Assembly: GCF_003258515.1 (NCBI RefSeq)
Contig: NZ_QGEH01000001.1
Span: 744,001-808,000 of the forward strand
Origin: Marinobacter bohaiensis
GTDB lineage: Bacteria; Pseudomonadota; Gammaproteobacteria; Pseudomonadales; Oleiphilaceae
DNA length: 64,000 nt
Reading direction: 5' to 3'
The notes under the pieces were generated by a model. The model was not told where the DNA came from, ran no database searches, and saw nothing but the letters and a program-made list of their open reading frames with translations. Every line of letters starts with the position of its first letter. Within the stretch, counting starts at the first letter, position 1. Below are positions 50,299 through 62,187 of the stretch, piece after piece. A program made the position numbers and the translations under genes.

Positions 50299-50345
50299 GG
50301 CGAGCGAGTGGCGGATGTGGCCGTCGTGAATGTTCCCGTCGCGGA

Positions 50346-50427
50346 TGTAGCCGGAACGTCAGTTTCGGAGCAGGCCGAAGGCCTGCCGATATAGCCCCGG
50401 GCCCTTCCGAATCTGACGTTCCGGCCG
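50346..50427. repeat. REP/BIME-like palindromic element, copy 2
   Basis: Left arm TGTAGCCGGAACGTCAG, right arm CTGACGTTCCGGCC; the internal hairpin is GCAGGCC/GGCCTGC (50370-50386). Placed between argR and the ArgR boxes of astC. Confidence 0.75.
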
Positions 50428-50459
50428 TCGACGCGGGAGCGACCATCTCACCCGCCCCA

Positions 50460-50502
50460 GGTCGCAATCCTGTAACGTCCGGGTCGCAATCCTGAAAGCG
50501 AC
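50460..50502 (+). promoter_or_regulatory. ArgR direct-repeat operator at the astC promoter
   Basis: GGTCGCAATCCTG occurs at 50460-50472 and again at 50482-50494, a 22-base period (two helical turns). Each copy continues N-AA, fitting the Pseudomonas ArgR half-site consensus TGTCGC-N8-AA-N5. The second copy ends where the -35 of a candidate promoter would lie: TAGAAT at 50519-50524 has no recognisable -35, as expected for an activated promoter. Confidence 0.7.
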
Positions 50503-50539
50503 ATCCACAGCACCTTCATAGAATCGTGGCAGTTTCTGA

Positions 50540-51772
<1,233 letters not shown>

Positions 51773-51784
51773 CGCCGGGCTTGT

Positions 51785-51807
51785 GCGGGCCCGATGATCG
51801 GGCCCGC
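51785..51807 (+). other. Intercistronic hairpin astC-aruF
   Basis: GCGGGCCCG (51785-51793) pairs with CGGGCCCGC (51799-51807). No T run; probably an mRNA segment stabiliser that could raise astC expression over the genes behind it. Confidence 0.55.
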
Positions 51808-51838
51808 GATTCGCACGACTCACAGGAGAAACGGATCC

Positions 51839-52852
51839 ATGTGGATTGTCCGACCCGCACGACACGAAGACCTGGCCGGCATTGAAAAGCTGGCCACCGG
51901 TCACGGTGCCCGTGTTTCCACCTTGCCCCAGTCCCGGGACAAGCTGAGCGAGAAGATCGACCATTCCCTGCGGTCGCTGGCGGGAGATCCCGCGCTGGCG
52001 GACCGCGAGCGGTTCCTGTTTGTGCTGGAAGATTCCGAGACCGGCCGCATCCACGGCAGCGCCGGCATCGACGCCCGCGCCGGCAACGGCCAGCCGTTCT
52101 ACAACTACCGCCGCGACGAGCTGATTCACGCGTCCCACGAGCTGGACGTGTCCAAGCGCGTGTCGGTGCTGTACCCGACCCACGAGCTGACCGGCAAAAG
52201 CCTGCTGTGCTCCTTCACCATCGACCCGGACCTGCGCGACGGCGAGGCGTTTGAGCTGCTGTCCCGCGCCCGCCTGCTGTTCATCGACCGGCACCGGGAA
52301 CGCTTCACCGATGAGCTGGTGGTGGAGATCCAGGGCGTGCAGACCGACGAGGGCAACGCGCCCTTCTGGGACAGTCTGGGCCGGCATTTCTTCCATATGG
52401 ACTTTGCCACCGCCGACTACTACTCCGGCGTCAAGAGCAAGACCTTCATCGCCGAGCTGATGCCGCCCAACCCGATCTACGAGACGTTGTTGTCGGAACC
52501 GGCCCAGGCCGCGATCAGTCAGCCCCACGACGCCGCGGCGCGCACCTGCCAGTTGCTGGAGCGGGAAGGCTTCCGCGTCGGCAAGCACATCGACATTTTC
52601 GATGGTGGCCCGGTGCTGGAGGCCCGCACCGATGCGCTCAACACCATCACCAGCCGCCGCACCAAGAACGTCCGGCGGGGCGAGGGCAGCCGGGGCGTGC
52701 GCTACCTGGTGGCCAATGGTGAAAGCGAACAGTTCCGCTGCACCCTGACCAACGTCAGCGATGGCCTGGGCGACGTGGTGCGTCTCAATACCGCCGTGGC
52801 CGATGTGCTGGCTGTGTCCGACGGCGACGATCTGGCTCTGGTGGCCCTCTAG
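51839..52852 (+). CDS. aruF: Arginine N-succinyltransferase, alpha subunit
   Basis: 337 residues. First step of the AST pathway: succinyl-CoA plus arginine gives N2-succinylarginine. AstA-family acyltransferase: MWIVRPARHEDLAGIEKLA, GSAGIDARAG..QPFYNYRRDELIHAS, LCSFTIDP, PFWDSLGRHFFHMDF and FIAELMPPNPIY. In Pseudomonas the enzyme is a heterodimer of AruF (alpha, AruAI) and AruG; the two consecutive paralogues here match. ATG 51839 with AGGAGA at 51823-51828. Confidence 0.94.
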   Translation: MWIVRPARHEDLAGIEKLATGHGARVSTLPQSRDKLSEKIDHSLRSLAGDPALADRERFLFVLEDSETGRIHGSAGIDARAGNGQPFYNYRRDELIHASHELDVSKRVSVLYPTHELTGKSLLCSFTIDPDLRDGEAFELLSRARLLFIDRHRERFTDELVVEIQGVQTDEGNAPFWDSLGRHFFHMDFATADYYSGVKSKTFIAELMPPNPIYETLLSEPAQAAISQPHDAAARTCQLLEREGFRVGKHIDIFDGGPVLEARTDALNTITSRRTKNVRRGEGSRGVRYLVANGESEQFRCTLTNVSDGLGDVVRLNTAVADVLAVSDGDDLALVAL

Positions 52853-52871
52853 CCCTGAAAGGAGACGTAGA

Positions 52872-53936
52872 ATGCTTTTGATTCGACCCGTCAACCAGGG
52901 CGACCTGGAAGACCTGCTGGAGATGGCGCACGGCGCGGGCAAGGGCCTGACCTCCCTGCCGCCCAACCGCGACCTGCTGGCCAGCAAGATTGCCCGCGCC
53001 GAAGAGACTTTCAACGAGCGCTGTGAACCCGAGGCGGGCATGTACCTGTTCGCCCTGGAAGACACCGAGCAGAAGAAGTGCGTCGGGATCAGCGGCATCG
53101 AGGCCCGCGTCGGCCTGGACGAGGTCTGGTACAACTACCGTCTGTCCACCACGGTCAACGCGTCGCGGGAACTGGGTGTCCACGTGCGCACGCCCACCCT
53201 GCACCTGACCAACGACATGACCGACACCAGCGAGATCTGTTCGTTGCTGCTGTCCGACACCCACCGCCAGGGCGGGAACGGCCTGCTGCTGTCCCGCAGC
53301 CGGTTCCTGTACATGGCCGACTTCCGCGAGCTGTTCTCCGATAAAGTGTTCGCCGAGATGCGCGGTGTGTCCGACGCCGATGGCCGCAGCCCGCTGTGGG
53401 ACGCCCTGGGCCGGCGCTTCTTCGACATGGATTTCAGCGAAGCGGACTTCCTGTCCGGCATGGGCAACAAGTCGTTCATCGCCGAGCTGATGCCCAAATA
53501 CCCGATCTATGTCCCGCTGCTGCCGCCGGCGGCGCGCGAGGTGCTGAGCGAGGTGCACGACAACACCAAACCGGCGTTGCGCATGCTCCAGGCCGAAGGC
53601 TTCAACTTTAACGGGCTGGTGGACATCTTCGACGGCGGCCCGGTGGTGGAAGCGTTCATCCACAACGTCCGCGCCGTGCGCGAGAGCATGAAACGCCACG
53701 TGCTGGTGACGCGCCAGCCGGTGAACCTGGACGTGCCGCCCGAGGAGCGCGCCATGGTGTCCAACCGCTCGTTCCGGGATTTCCGCGTCACCACACTGCC
53801 GCTGAGCTGCATCAAACCGGACACCGTCAGCATGCCGGCGGAAGTGGCCGACGCCCTGCAGGTGACCTCCGGCGATCTGGTGCGACTGTCGCCCCTGAAA
53901 GACGGCAACCGCACCCGCGCGGCCCAGAACCACTGA
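52872..53936 (+). CDS. aruG: Arginine N-succinyltransferase, beta subunit
   Basis: 354 residues, paralogous to the preceding gene: MLLIRPVNQGDLEDLLEMA, SLPPNRDLLASKI, GISGIEARVGLDEVWYNYR, PLWDALGRRFFDMDF, FIAELMPKYPIYVPLLP. It is closer than AruF to the single-chain AstA of E. coli (344 residues). Ribosome site AAAGGAG is seven bases before ATG 52872. Longer upstream readings are in the frame overlapping the end of aruF and are rejected. Confidence 0.94.
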   Translation: MLLIRPVNQGDLEDLLEMAHGAGKGLTSLPPNRDLLASKIARAEETFNERCEPEAGMYLFALEDTEQKKCVGISGIEARVGLDEVWYNYRLSTTVNASRELGVHVRTPTLHLTNDMTDTSEICSLLLSDTHRQGGNGLLLSRSRFLYMADFRELFSDKVFAEMRGVSDADGRSPLWDALGRRFFDMDFSEADFLSGMGNKSFIAELMPKYPIYVPLLPPAAREVLSEVHDNTKPALRMLQAEGFNFNGLVDIFDGGPVVEAFIHNVRAVRESMKRHVLVTRQPVNLDVPPEERAMVSNRSFRDFRVTTLPLSCIKPDTVSMPAEVADALQVTSGDLVRLSPLKDGNRTRAAQNH

Positions 53937-54006
53937 CCCCGGCGGCTGACAATACGAATTCCCGTGCAGGCGTTCGCGACTGCACGCCACAGAATGACAG
54001 GAGTGA

Positions 54007-55491
<1,485 letters not shown>

Positions 55492-55504
55492 GGCGATGAG
55501 TACG

Positions 55505-55597
55505 TGTCGCCGACGCATGAGCTTCGGAGCAGGCGCAAGCCTGCCGGGAAATATCGGGGGATGTGCAGTCCCCTCCGAAACTGAAGCTTCGGCTACA
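55505..55597. repeat. REP/BIME-like palindromic element, copy 3
   Basis: The right arm CTGAAGCTTCGGCTACA is well preserved; the left arm (from TGTCGCCGACGCATGAG) is degenerate. Internal hairpin GCAGGC/GCCTGC. It lies within the ast operon between astD and astB. Confidence 0.72.
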
Positions 55598-55660
55598 TTG
55601 GACTGAGCAGTGCCGGGCCACCGGTCCGGTATCTCCACGAGGATCTTGAGTGAGGTTGTC

Positions 55661-57004
55661 ATGACCCAACACGCCACAGAAGCGAATTTCGACGGTCTGG
55701 TTGGACCGACCCACAACTACGCGGGCCTGTCCTGGGGGAACGTGGCCTCCAAGTCCAACGTCAGCGCGGTCTCCAACCCCAAGGAAGCGGCCCTGCAGGG
55801 CCTGGCCAAGATGAAGGCCCTGGCCGACCGGGGATTTGTGCAGGGCATCCTGCCGCCCCACGAGCGCCCGCACATTCCCACGCTGCGCAAGCTGGGTTAC
55901 AGCGGCAGCGACGCGGACGTGCTGGCGGCCGCCGCCAAAGACAATCCGGTGGTGCTGGCGGCGGCGTCCTCCGCCTCCTGCATGTGGACGGCCAACGCGG
56001 CGACGGTGTCTCCCAGCGCCGATACCGCGGATCACCGGGTGCATTTCACCCCGGCCAACCTGAACGCCAAGTTCCACCGCTCCATCGAGCACGAGGTGAC
56101 CGGTAGGGCGTTGAAGTCCATGTTCTCCGACGACGCCTACTTCGCCCACCATCCGGCCCTGCCGGCGGTGAGCCAGTTCGGCGACGAAGGTGCGGCCAAC
56201 CACACCCGCCTGTGCGGCGCCTATGGCGACCCCGGGGTGGAGCTGTTCGTGTTCGGGCAGTCGGCGTTTGATGAGACCGCGCCGGCGCCCCAGCGCTTCC
56301 CGGCGCGCCAGACCCTGGAGGCGTCCCGCGCCATTGCCCGACTGCACGGGCTGAGCGACGCCCACTCGGTCTTTGCCCAGCAGAATCCGCACGCCATCGA
56401 CGCCGGCGTGTTCCACAACGACGTGATCGCGGTGGGCAACGGCAACGTTCTGTTCTACCACGACATGGCGTTCCTCAATGAAGACCAGGTCCTGACCGAC
56501 GTGCGGGCTCGCCTGAAGGGCACCGAACTGCAGCCGGTGCGGGTCAGCTCCGATGAGGTGCCGATTGCCGATGCGGTCAGTTCCTACCTGTTCAACAGCC
56601 AGCTGCTGACCCGCCAGGACGGTTCCATGCTGCTGGCGGTGCCGGGCGAATGCCGCGAGATCGAGTCGGTGAGCCGCTATCTGGACAAGCTGGTGGCCCA
56701 GGGCGGGCCCATCGCCGCGGTGGAGGTGTTCGACGTCAAGCAGTCGATGCGCAACGGCGGCGGGCCCGCGTGCCTGCGTCTGCGCGTCGTGCTGACCGAC
56801 GACGAGCTCAAGGCCATGCACGACGGCGTGCTGATGAACGACGCCCTCTACGAGCGCCTGTGCACCTGGGTGGAAGGCCATTACCGCAGCGAGCTGACCC
56901 AGGCGGATCTGGCCGACCCGATGCTGCTGGACGAGAGCCGGCATGCGCTGGACGAGCTGACCGGGATTCTGGGATTGGGCTCGATCTACGATTTCCAGCG
57001 GTAA
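55661..57004 (+). CDS. astB: N-succinylarginine dihydrolase
   Basis: Step 2 of the AST pathway: hydrolyses N2-succinylarginine to succinylornithine, CO2 and two ammonia. 447 residues, identical in length to E. coli AstB. Conserved: [58 protein letters not shown], and the catalytic Cys371 in [11 protein letters not shown]; amidinotransferase-like fold. ATG 55661 is chosen over an in-frame ATG at 55610, which lies close to the repeat. Followed by a strong terminator ending the operon. Confidence 0.96.
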   Translation: MTQHATEANFDGLVGPTHNYAGLSWGNVASKSNVSAVSNPKEAALQGLAKMKALADRGFVQGILPPHERPHIPTLRKLGYSGSDADVLAAAAKDNPVVLAAASSASCMWTANAATVSPSADTADHRVHFTPANLNAKFHRSIEHEVTGRALKSMFSDDAYFAHHPALPAVSQFGDEGAANHTRLCGAYGDPGVELFVFGQSAFDETAPAPQRFPARQTLEASRAIARLHGLSDAHSVFAQQNPHAIDAGVFHNDVIAVGNGNVLFYHDMAFLNEDQVLTDVRARLKGTELQPVRVSSDEVPIADAVSSYLFNSQLLTRQDGSMLLAVPGECREIESVSRYLDKLVAQGGPIAAVEVFDVKQSMRNGGGPACLRLRVVLTDDELKAMHDGVLMNDALYERLCTWVEGHYRSELTQADLADPMLLDESRHALDELTGILGLGSIYDFQR

Positions 57005-57017
57005 TCATGGCTTGGAC

Positions 57018-57045
57018 AAAAAAGGGCGCTTCGGCGCCCTTTTTT
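57018..57045. terminator. Bidirectional terminator between astB and tetR
   Basis: AAAAAAGGGCGC (57018-57029), loop TTCG, GCGCCCTTTTTT (57034-57045). Serves the rightward ast operon and the leftward tetR gene. Confidence 0.9.
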
Positions 57046-57070
57046 GTTGCTGACCCCGGCGTGTTGAACG

Positions 57071-57709
57071 CTATGCCTTGATGGAGCGCAGCAGCATCTC
57101 CATGGTGTGCCGGATCAGCGCGTCGCCCGGGTAGGTCGCCAGCGGCCCGTCGTCGCCCATTTCCTGCTGGCACATCATGATGACCCCGTGCAGCGCGCCG
57201 CGCAGATAGAGCGCGGTCTGGAAACTGTCGCTGACCTGTTGCGCATCGACGCTGCCGTCGGCGATGCCCATATCCAGCGCCTGCACCATCAACTGCATGG
57301 TTTCCATCTCGCAGCCGACCATGACCTGCGTTTCCTCGGCCTCGGCCTCCTGCATGGCGGTGGTGGCCTTGGTCAGCGCCGCAAAGTAGTCCGGCTCCTC
57401 CTGCCAGAAGTGGTAGTAGGCTGTGCCGATGGCCTGGATCTTGTCCAGCCCGGTGGCGCCCGTCTCCAGCGCCGCCCGGAAGCGTTCCCGCAAGCGTTCG
57501 GCGGCACGCAGCATGATGCCCCGCTGGATCGCCGCCTTGTCCTTGAAATAGACGTAAAGCAGGGCGCGGCTGAGGCTGGCGGTCCGCGCGATGTCGTCCA
57601 TCGAGGTGCGGTCGTAGCCTTTCTCCGCGAACATGGTTTCGGCCGCGTCGAGAATCGATAACTGACGTTGCTGTTTTTCCCGTTCCCGACGTTCCTGCAG
57701 GTTGCTCAT
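57071..57709 (-). CDS. TetR family repressor of the adjoining RND pump
   Basis: 212 residues. N-terminal helix-turn-helix: QLSILDAAETMFAEKGYDRTSMDDIARTASLSRALLYVYFKDK, a canonical TetR domain; the remaining helices form the ligand pocket. A positively charged N-terminal tail (LQERREREKQQRQ) precedes it. Divergent from the membrane-fusion gene across 197 bases with several dyads, the usual layout of a local efflux repressor. Confidence 0.9.
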   Translation of the reverse strand: MSNLQERREREKQQRQLSILDAAETMFAEKGYDRTSMDDIARTASLSRALLYVYFKDKAAIQRGIMLRAAERLRERFRAALETGATGLDKIQAIGTAYYHFWQEEPDYFAALTKATTAMQEAEAEETQVMVGCEMETMQLMVQALDMGIADGSVDAQQVSDSFQTALYLRGALHGVIMMCQQEMGDDGPLATYPGDALIRHTMEMLLRSIKA

Positions 57710-57789
57710 ACTTCCGACCTTTCCGATTGCTTGAGGACCATCTTACTGGGCTGGCAAGCCATCCCGCGAATTTATGTGCGCTCCAGTCA

Positions 57790-57844
57790 TTGACAATGTG
57801 TCAAAGAGTGACATGATGTCGAAATAGTCGTTCAGTTACTGAAC
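57790..57844. promoter_or_regulatory. Operator/promoter cluster for tetR and the RND operon
   Basis: Three dyads stand in a row: TTGACA-ATG-TGTCAA (57790-57804), GACAT-G-ATGTC (57810-57820) and GTTCAGT-T-ACTGAAC (57830-57844). The TTGACA half of the first can act as a -35 with CATGAT (57812-57817) as -10, 16 bases apart, so a repressor bound here would block the polymerase. Which dyad TetR binds cannot be told. Confidence 0.6.
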
Positions 57845-57906
57845 TAATGCAAGGGCGGCGACGCTGCCCGAATGATCCGGATCGCGTCAGAACGCAGGTG
57901 AACGCC

Positions 57907-59013
57907 ATGATCTCCGCTCCCCGAAGTGCTCGTTCCGTTGTCCTTTCAGGATGTCTTGTGTGGCTGGTGGCCGTTCTCTCCGGCTGCTCGGAATCCGTCA
58001 GTGCACCGGCGGCCATGAACACCGCGGTCAGTGTGCGTACCGCACCAGTGCAGCTCGGCGGTGAGCGCAGTGAACCGCTGCGCTTTGCAGGCATCGTCCA
58101 GGCGCGTCAGCGCGCCACCCTGACGTTCCAGGTCAGCGGCACGCTGCGGGAACGCCCGGTGGAGCTGGGGGAGCGGGTGGCTGACGGCCAGACGCTGGCC
58201 CGACTGTACAACCCGGGGCTGGAGCCGGCCCGGGATTCTGCCCGGGCCCGCCTGCAGGAGCTGCGGACCCAGCTCGACCAGGCCGGGCGTGAGTGGCGAC
58301 GCTCGCAAAGCCTGTTCGAGCGGGGCGTGGTGTCGGAGCAGTCGCTGGAGCAACTGGCGGCGCGGCGTGATGCGCTGCAGGCCAGCGTGTCCACTGCCCG
58401 GGCCTCCCTGGCCGAGGCTGAACGCATGGTGGCGGAAAGCACGCTTAAAGCGCCATTCAGCGGCCGCATCGAGGCGCTGCTCGTGGAGTCGGGCGAGTTC
58501 GTCTCCGCCGGCCAGCCGGTGGCGCGTCTGTCCTCACCCAGCGGGCAGGAAGTTGAAGTGCGGGTACCGGCGTACTTGCTGGGCCAGGTCCGCCTGGGGG
58601 ATGCGGTCGAGGTCTGGTCCGTGCAGGCGCGAGAGCAGGCGCCGGTGACCGGCACGGTGGTGGAAATCGCACAGCCCAGCGGTCTGCGCGGCGAGCTGCA
58701 TGCGGTGCTGGTGAACCTGCCGGAGCACACGCTCGACGCCGGCGTGCCGGTGGAAGTGGGGATCGCGGCTTCGGACCGGACGACCCTGTCGGTGCCGTTG
58801 CTGTCGGTCATGCGTTCGCCTTCGGGCACCAGCGTGTTTCGTGTGGCGGCGGACGGTGACCGGCCCACGGCGGAACGGGTGGACGTGGCCGTCCGCCGCA
58901 TCGTGGGCGAGCAGGCGCTGCTCGAGGAAGGAGGGCTGCAGCGGGGCGATCGCGTGGTCTACGCCGGCATGACCCGGGTCACGCCTGGAGACGCGCTGGA
59001 GGTCCTGCCATGA
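57907..59013 (+). CDS. RND efflux membrane-fusion protein (periplasmic adaptor)
   Basis: 368 residues from ATG 57907, preceded by AGGTGA. Lipoprotein signal with lipobox LSGC, then the HlyD-type layout: beta-barrel/lipoyl half (FAGIVQARQRATLTFQVSGTL), an alpha-helical hairpin (about 110-180, ELRTQLDQAGREWRRSQSLFERGVVSEQSL), the second lipoyl half (LKAPFSGRIEALLVESGEFV) and barrel and membrane-proximal domains. It links the inner-membrane pump to an outer-membrane channel, which is not encoded here. The stop overlaps the pump start by four bases. Confidence 0.92.
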   Translation: MISAPRSARSVVLSGCLVWLVAVLSGCSESVSAPAAMNTAVSVRTAPVQLGGERSEPLRFAGIVQARQRATLTFQVSGTLRERPVELGERVADGQTLARLYNPGLEPARDSARARLQELRTQLDQAGREWRRSQSLFERGVVSEQSLEQLAARRDALQASVSTARASLAEAERMVAESTLKAPFSGRIEALLVESGEFVSAGQPVARLSSPSGQEVEVRVPAYLLGQVRLGDAVEVWSVQAREQAPVTGTVVEIAQPSGLRGELHAVLVNLPEHTLDAGVPVEVGIAASDRTTLSVPLLSVMRSPSGTSVFRVAADGDRPTAERVDVAVRRIVGEQALLEEGGLQRGDRVVYAGMTRVTPGDALEVLP

Positions 59014-62000
59014 TCGGCAAACTGATGCGCTGCCGGCGCCTGTTGGGCATGGTGGTGGTCATGCTATGCCTGCTGGGGGCCGCCGCCTACAACACCATGC
59101 CGCGCCAGGAGGATCCGTCGTTTCCCTACCGGGCCGGGCTGTTGACCGTGTCCTATCCGGGCGCCAACGCCGACACGGTGGAGCGCCTGGTGCTTGATCC
59201 GCTGGCGGACGAGCTGCGCCAGGTGGAGGAAGTGGATTTCAGTACCGGCACCGCGCGCACCGGCGTGGCGGTGGTCAATATCCGTCTGAACGACACCCTC
59301 TACGATACGGATGCCGCCTGGGACCGGGTGCGTCAGGCGCTGGATCGGGCCCGGCTGGAGTTTCCCGACGGCGTGGGGCCACTGCGGCTGGACGACCGCC
59401 TGATCGATATCCCGGCGGTGGTACTGGCGGTGGGCGGTTCACCGTCGGTCACGGCGCTGACGGAGCAGGCCGAACGCCTGAAGGACAACCTGCTGGATCT
59501 CCCCGGCGTGTCCCGCATCGAGGTGGACGGTGATGTGGACGAACAGATCACCCTGGCCCTGGACGACGCCGCGCTGTACCGGCTGGGCATCTCGCCGTCG
59601 CGGGTGCTGGATACCCTGGCCCAGCGCAATCAGGTGATTCCCGGCGGCTTCCTGGTGGTCGACGGCCAGCGCCTGTCGGTGTTGCCCAACAGCGAATTCA
59701 CCGACATCGATGCCATTCGCGCCACGCCCATCGCCCTGCCGGACGGTTCCCAGGTGCCGCTGGCCGCCGCCGCTGACATCTGGCGCGGACCGGAAGAACC
59801 GCGCCAGCCGGAAACCTGGAAAGACGGCGAGCGGGTGGTGCTGGTGTCGCTGATCCTGGAAGAGGGCACCACCGACGCCATTCGCTTCGGCCAGCGCGTG
59901 CGGGAACGGGTGGCGCAGATCGCGCCCGATTTTGCCCCTTACACCATCGAGGAAATGTTCTTCCAGCCCGACAAGGTGGAGGCGCGCCTGGACAACCTGG
60001 CCTGGAGCCTGCTGTTTTCCGTGCTGATCATCATCGCCGTGGTGTTTACCGGCATGGGGCTGCGTATGGGCCTGCTGGTGGCGACGATCCTGCCCATGGT
60101 CACGCTGATCAGCATCGGGCTTTACGATCTCGGCGGCGGCGTCCTGCACCAGATTGCGGTGATCGGCATGGTCATCTCACTGGGGATTCTGATCGACAAC
60201 GCCATCGTGATCGTCGAGAACATCCAGAGCCGGCTGGACCAGGGAGCGGCCCGGCGCGAGGCGCTGGTGCAGTCGGTGAAGTCGCTGGCCGGGCCGCTGG
60301 GCGCGTCCACCGGCACCACGCTGGCGGCGTTTGCACCGCTGCTGCTGTCCAAGGGCGGGACGGCGGATTTCACCCGGGGCATTCCGGTGATGATCATGCT
60401 TACCCTGTCCATCAGCTATCTGCTGGCGATTTCCGCAGTGCCGCTGCTGGCGTCCCGTTTTCTCAAGCCGCGGCGTCGTGTAAACGTCGATCCCCTGGCG
60501 GGGCTGGCGCGCCGGCTGGGCAGCCTGGTCGCCCGGATGCCGGGTCTGCTGGTCGGCCTGGGAGTGGTGATGGTCGTCGCCAGTGTCGCGCTGACGCCGT
60601 TCCTCAAGCAGCAGTTTTTCCCCAACGCCGACCGGCCGCGGGTGGTGGTGGAGCTTTACATGCCGGAGGGCACCGACCAGGCGCGCACCGCCATGGTGGC
60701 GGCAGAGCTGGAGCGGGCCCTGCGTACACGCCCGGAAACGGTCAACGTGCACCGCTTCGTCGGTTTTACCGGGCCGAGTTTCTACTACAACCTGAGCCGC
60801 GCGCCGCAGGCGCCCAACCGGGGCCGGCTGGTGGTCAGGACGCATAACCTGTCGGAGACCACGGCCCTGGTGCACTGGGTGCGCGAATACGCCGCCGAGG
60901 CCCTGCCCGAAGCGGACCTGACCGTGGGCATTCTGGGGCAGGGTCCGCCGCGGGTAGCGCCGGTGGAAGTGCGTCTGTACCACCCGGACGATGCGATCCG
61001 CGCGCAGGCGGTGGAGACGGTCTATGCTGGCCTGCGGCGGGCCCCGGGAGCGGTGGACGTGCGCCACGACCTGGACCCCGGCGTGCCCAGCGTGCGCGTC
61101 AATGTGGACGATGCCATCGCCGCCCGCTATGGCGTGACCCGTGCCGATGTGGCGCGCAGCCTCTACGGACAGAGCTTCGGTATGGTCGCTGAGCAGTACC
61201 GTCGCGAGGATGATCCCATTCCGCTGGTGCTGCGTTCCCGGGACGGCACGGACCTGTCCCTGTCGCGCCTGCTGTCGATCAACGTCTACACCAACGACGG
61301 CCGCGCCGTGCCGCTGTCTGCCGTGGCCACCGTGGAGACCACCTGGGAGCCGGCCGCGCGCTACCTGCGTAACGGCGTTCGGGTAAACACCGTGACGGCC
61401 AATCTGGAAACCGGCTACAGCTTCAGCCAGGCCCTGGACGGGCTGGGCGCCTATCTGACAGAGCATCCGTTGCCGCCGGGCGCACGCCTGGAATACGGCG
61501 GCGACGCGGAGGGCTCCAGCGACGCCAACAACGCAATCCTGACCACCGCGCCCATCGGCGTGTTGCTGCTGATGTTCTTCCTGTTGCTGCAGTTCAACTC
61601 GTTCAAGCGGGTCGGAATCATCCTGCTCACGGTGCCGTTGGCGACGGTAGGGATTTTCCCGGGACTGGTGCTGTCCGGGTCGCCGTTCGGTTTCCAGTCG
61701 CTGTTGGGCGTGATCGCGTTGGTGGGGATAGTGGTGAACAACGCCATCGTCCTGCTGGATGTGATGGATCGTCAGTTGGAAACGGGAGCCGATATTCGTG
61801 ACGCCGTGCGCGAGGCGGTCGAGCAGCGCACGCGACCGATCCTCCTGACCACGGCGACCACGGTGGCGGGCCTGCTGCCGCTGGCGTTCTCCAGCTCGAC
61901 CCTCTGGCCGCCCATGGCCTGGGCGATCATTTCCGGACTGTTGGCTTCGACGGTGCTGACGCTGCTGGTGGTGCCGGCGCTGTGCGTGAAGGTGATTCGC

Positions 62001-62036
62001 GGGCCGGTGGTGGAGATGGCGCCGGACGCGGCCTGA
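59010..62036 (+). CDS. RND family efflux transporter, inner-membrane pump
   Basis: 1008 residues with the AcrB-type plan: a membrane helix at the N-terminus, a large periplasmic loop, six helices (about 330-485), a second periplasmic loop and a final helix bundle (about 845-1000). Helix 4 reads GILIDNAIVIVENIQ where hydrophobe/amine pumps have GLLVDDAIVVVEN: the first acidic residue of the proton relay is kept and the second is Asn. PLGASTGTTLAAFAPLL and LLTVPLATVGIFPGL are conserved. Such DN-type relays are common in the subgroup often annotated as acriflavin-resistance-like pumps. Substrate unknown; TetR-controlled. Confidence 0.92.
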   Translation: MIGKLMRCRRLLGMVVVMLCLLGAAAYNTMPRQEDPSFPYRAGLLTVSYPGANADTVERLVLDPLADELRQVEEVDFSTGTARTGVAVVNIRLNDTLYDTDAAWDRVRQALDRARLEFPDGVGPLRLDDRLIDIPAVVLAVGGSPSVTALTEQAERLKDNLLDLPGVSRIEVDGDVDEQITLALDDAALYRLGISPSRVLDTLAQRNQVIPGGFLVVDGQRLSVLPNSEFTDIDAIRATPIALPDGSQVPLAAAADIWRGPEEPRQPETWKDGERVVLVSLILEEGTTDAIRFGQRVRERVAQIAPDFAPYTIEEMFFQPDKVEARLDNLAWSLLFSVLIIIAVVFTGMGLRMGLLVATILPMVTLISIGLYDLGGGVLHQIAVIGMVISLGILIDNAIVIVENIQSRLDQGAARREALVQSVKSLAGPLGASTGTTLAAFAPLLLSKGGTADFTRGIPVMIMLTLSISYLLAISAVPLLASRFLKPRRRVNVDPLAGLARRLGSLVARMPGLLVGLGVVMVVASVALTPFLKQQFFPNADRPRVVVELYMPEGTDQARTAMVAAELERALRTRPETVNVHRFVGFTGPSFYYNLSRAPQAPNRGRLVVRTHNLSETTALVHWVREYAAEALPEADLTVGILGQGPPRVAPVEVRLYHPDDAIRAQAVETVYAGLRRAPGAVDVRHDLDPGVPSVRVNVDDAIAARYGVTRADVARSLYGQSFGMVAEQYRREDDPIPLVLRSRDGTDLSLSRLLSINVYTNDGRAVPLSAVATVETTWEPAARYLRNGVRVNTVTANLETGYSFSQALDGLGAYLTEHPLPPGARLEYGGDAEGSSDANNAILTTAPIGVLLLMFFLLLQFNSFKRVGIILLTVPLATVGIFPGLVLSGSPFGFQSLLGVIALVGIVVNNAIVLLDVMDRQLETGADIRDAVREAVEQRTRPILLTTATTVAGLLPLAFSSSTLWPPMAWAIISGLLASTVLTLLVVPALCVKVIRGPVVEMAPDAA

Positions 62037-62059
62037 AGGATGCGAGGCAGGGCCTGAAA

Positions 62060-62155
62060 TGTAGCCGAAACTTCAGTTTCGGAGGGGCCGTCCAGGCCCC
62101 GGCGCAAGACGACGGCAGGCCGGCGGCCTGCTCCGAAGCTAAAGCTCCGGCTACA
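62060..62155. repeat. REP/BIME-like palindromic element, copy 4
   Basis: Begins TGTAGCCGAAACTTCAG and ends AAAGCTCCGGCTACA; contains GGGGCC/GGCCCC and GCAGGCC/GGCCTGC hairpins. It lies between the convergent pump and astE genes and might help end both transcripts. Confidence 0.8.
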
Positions 62156-62187
62156 GGCAGGCAAGGTGAGCCTCGTGAAAAAGACCG

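Noticed and set aside
57071-62036. Recent horizontal acquisition of the efflux module
   Set aside because: Codon and base composition look like those of the neighbours and no integrase, direct repeats or tRNA site flank it; only an old rearrangement can be argued.
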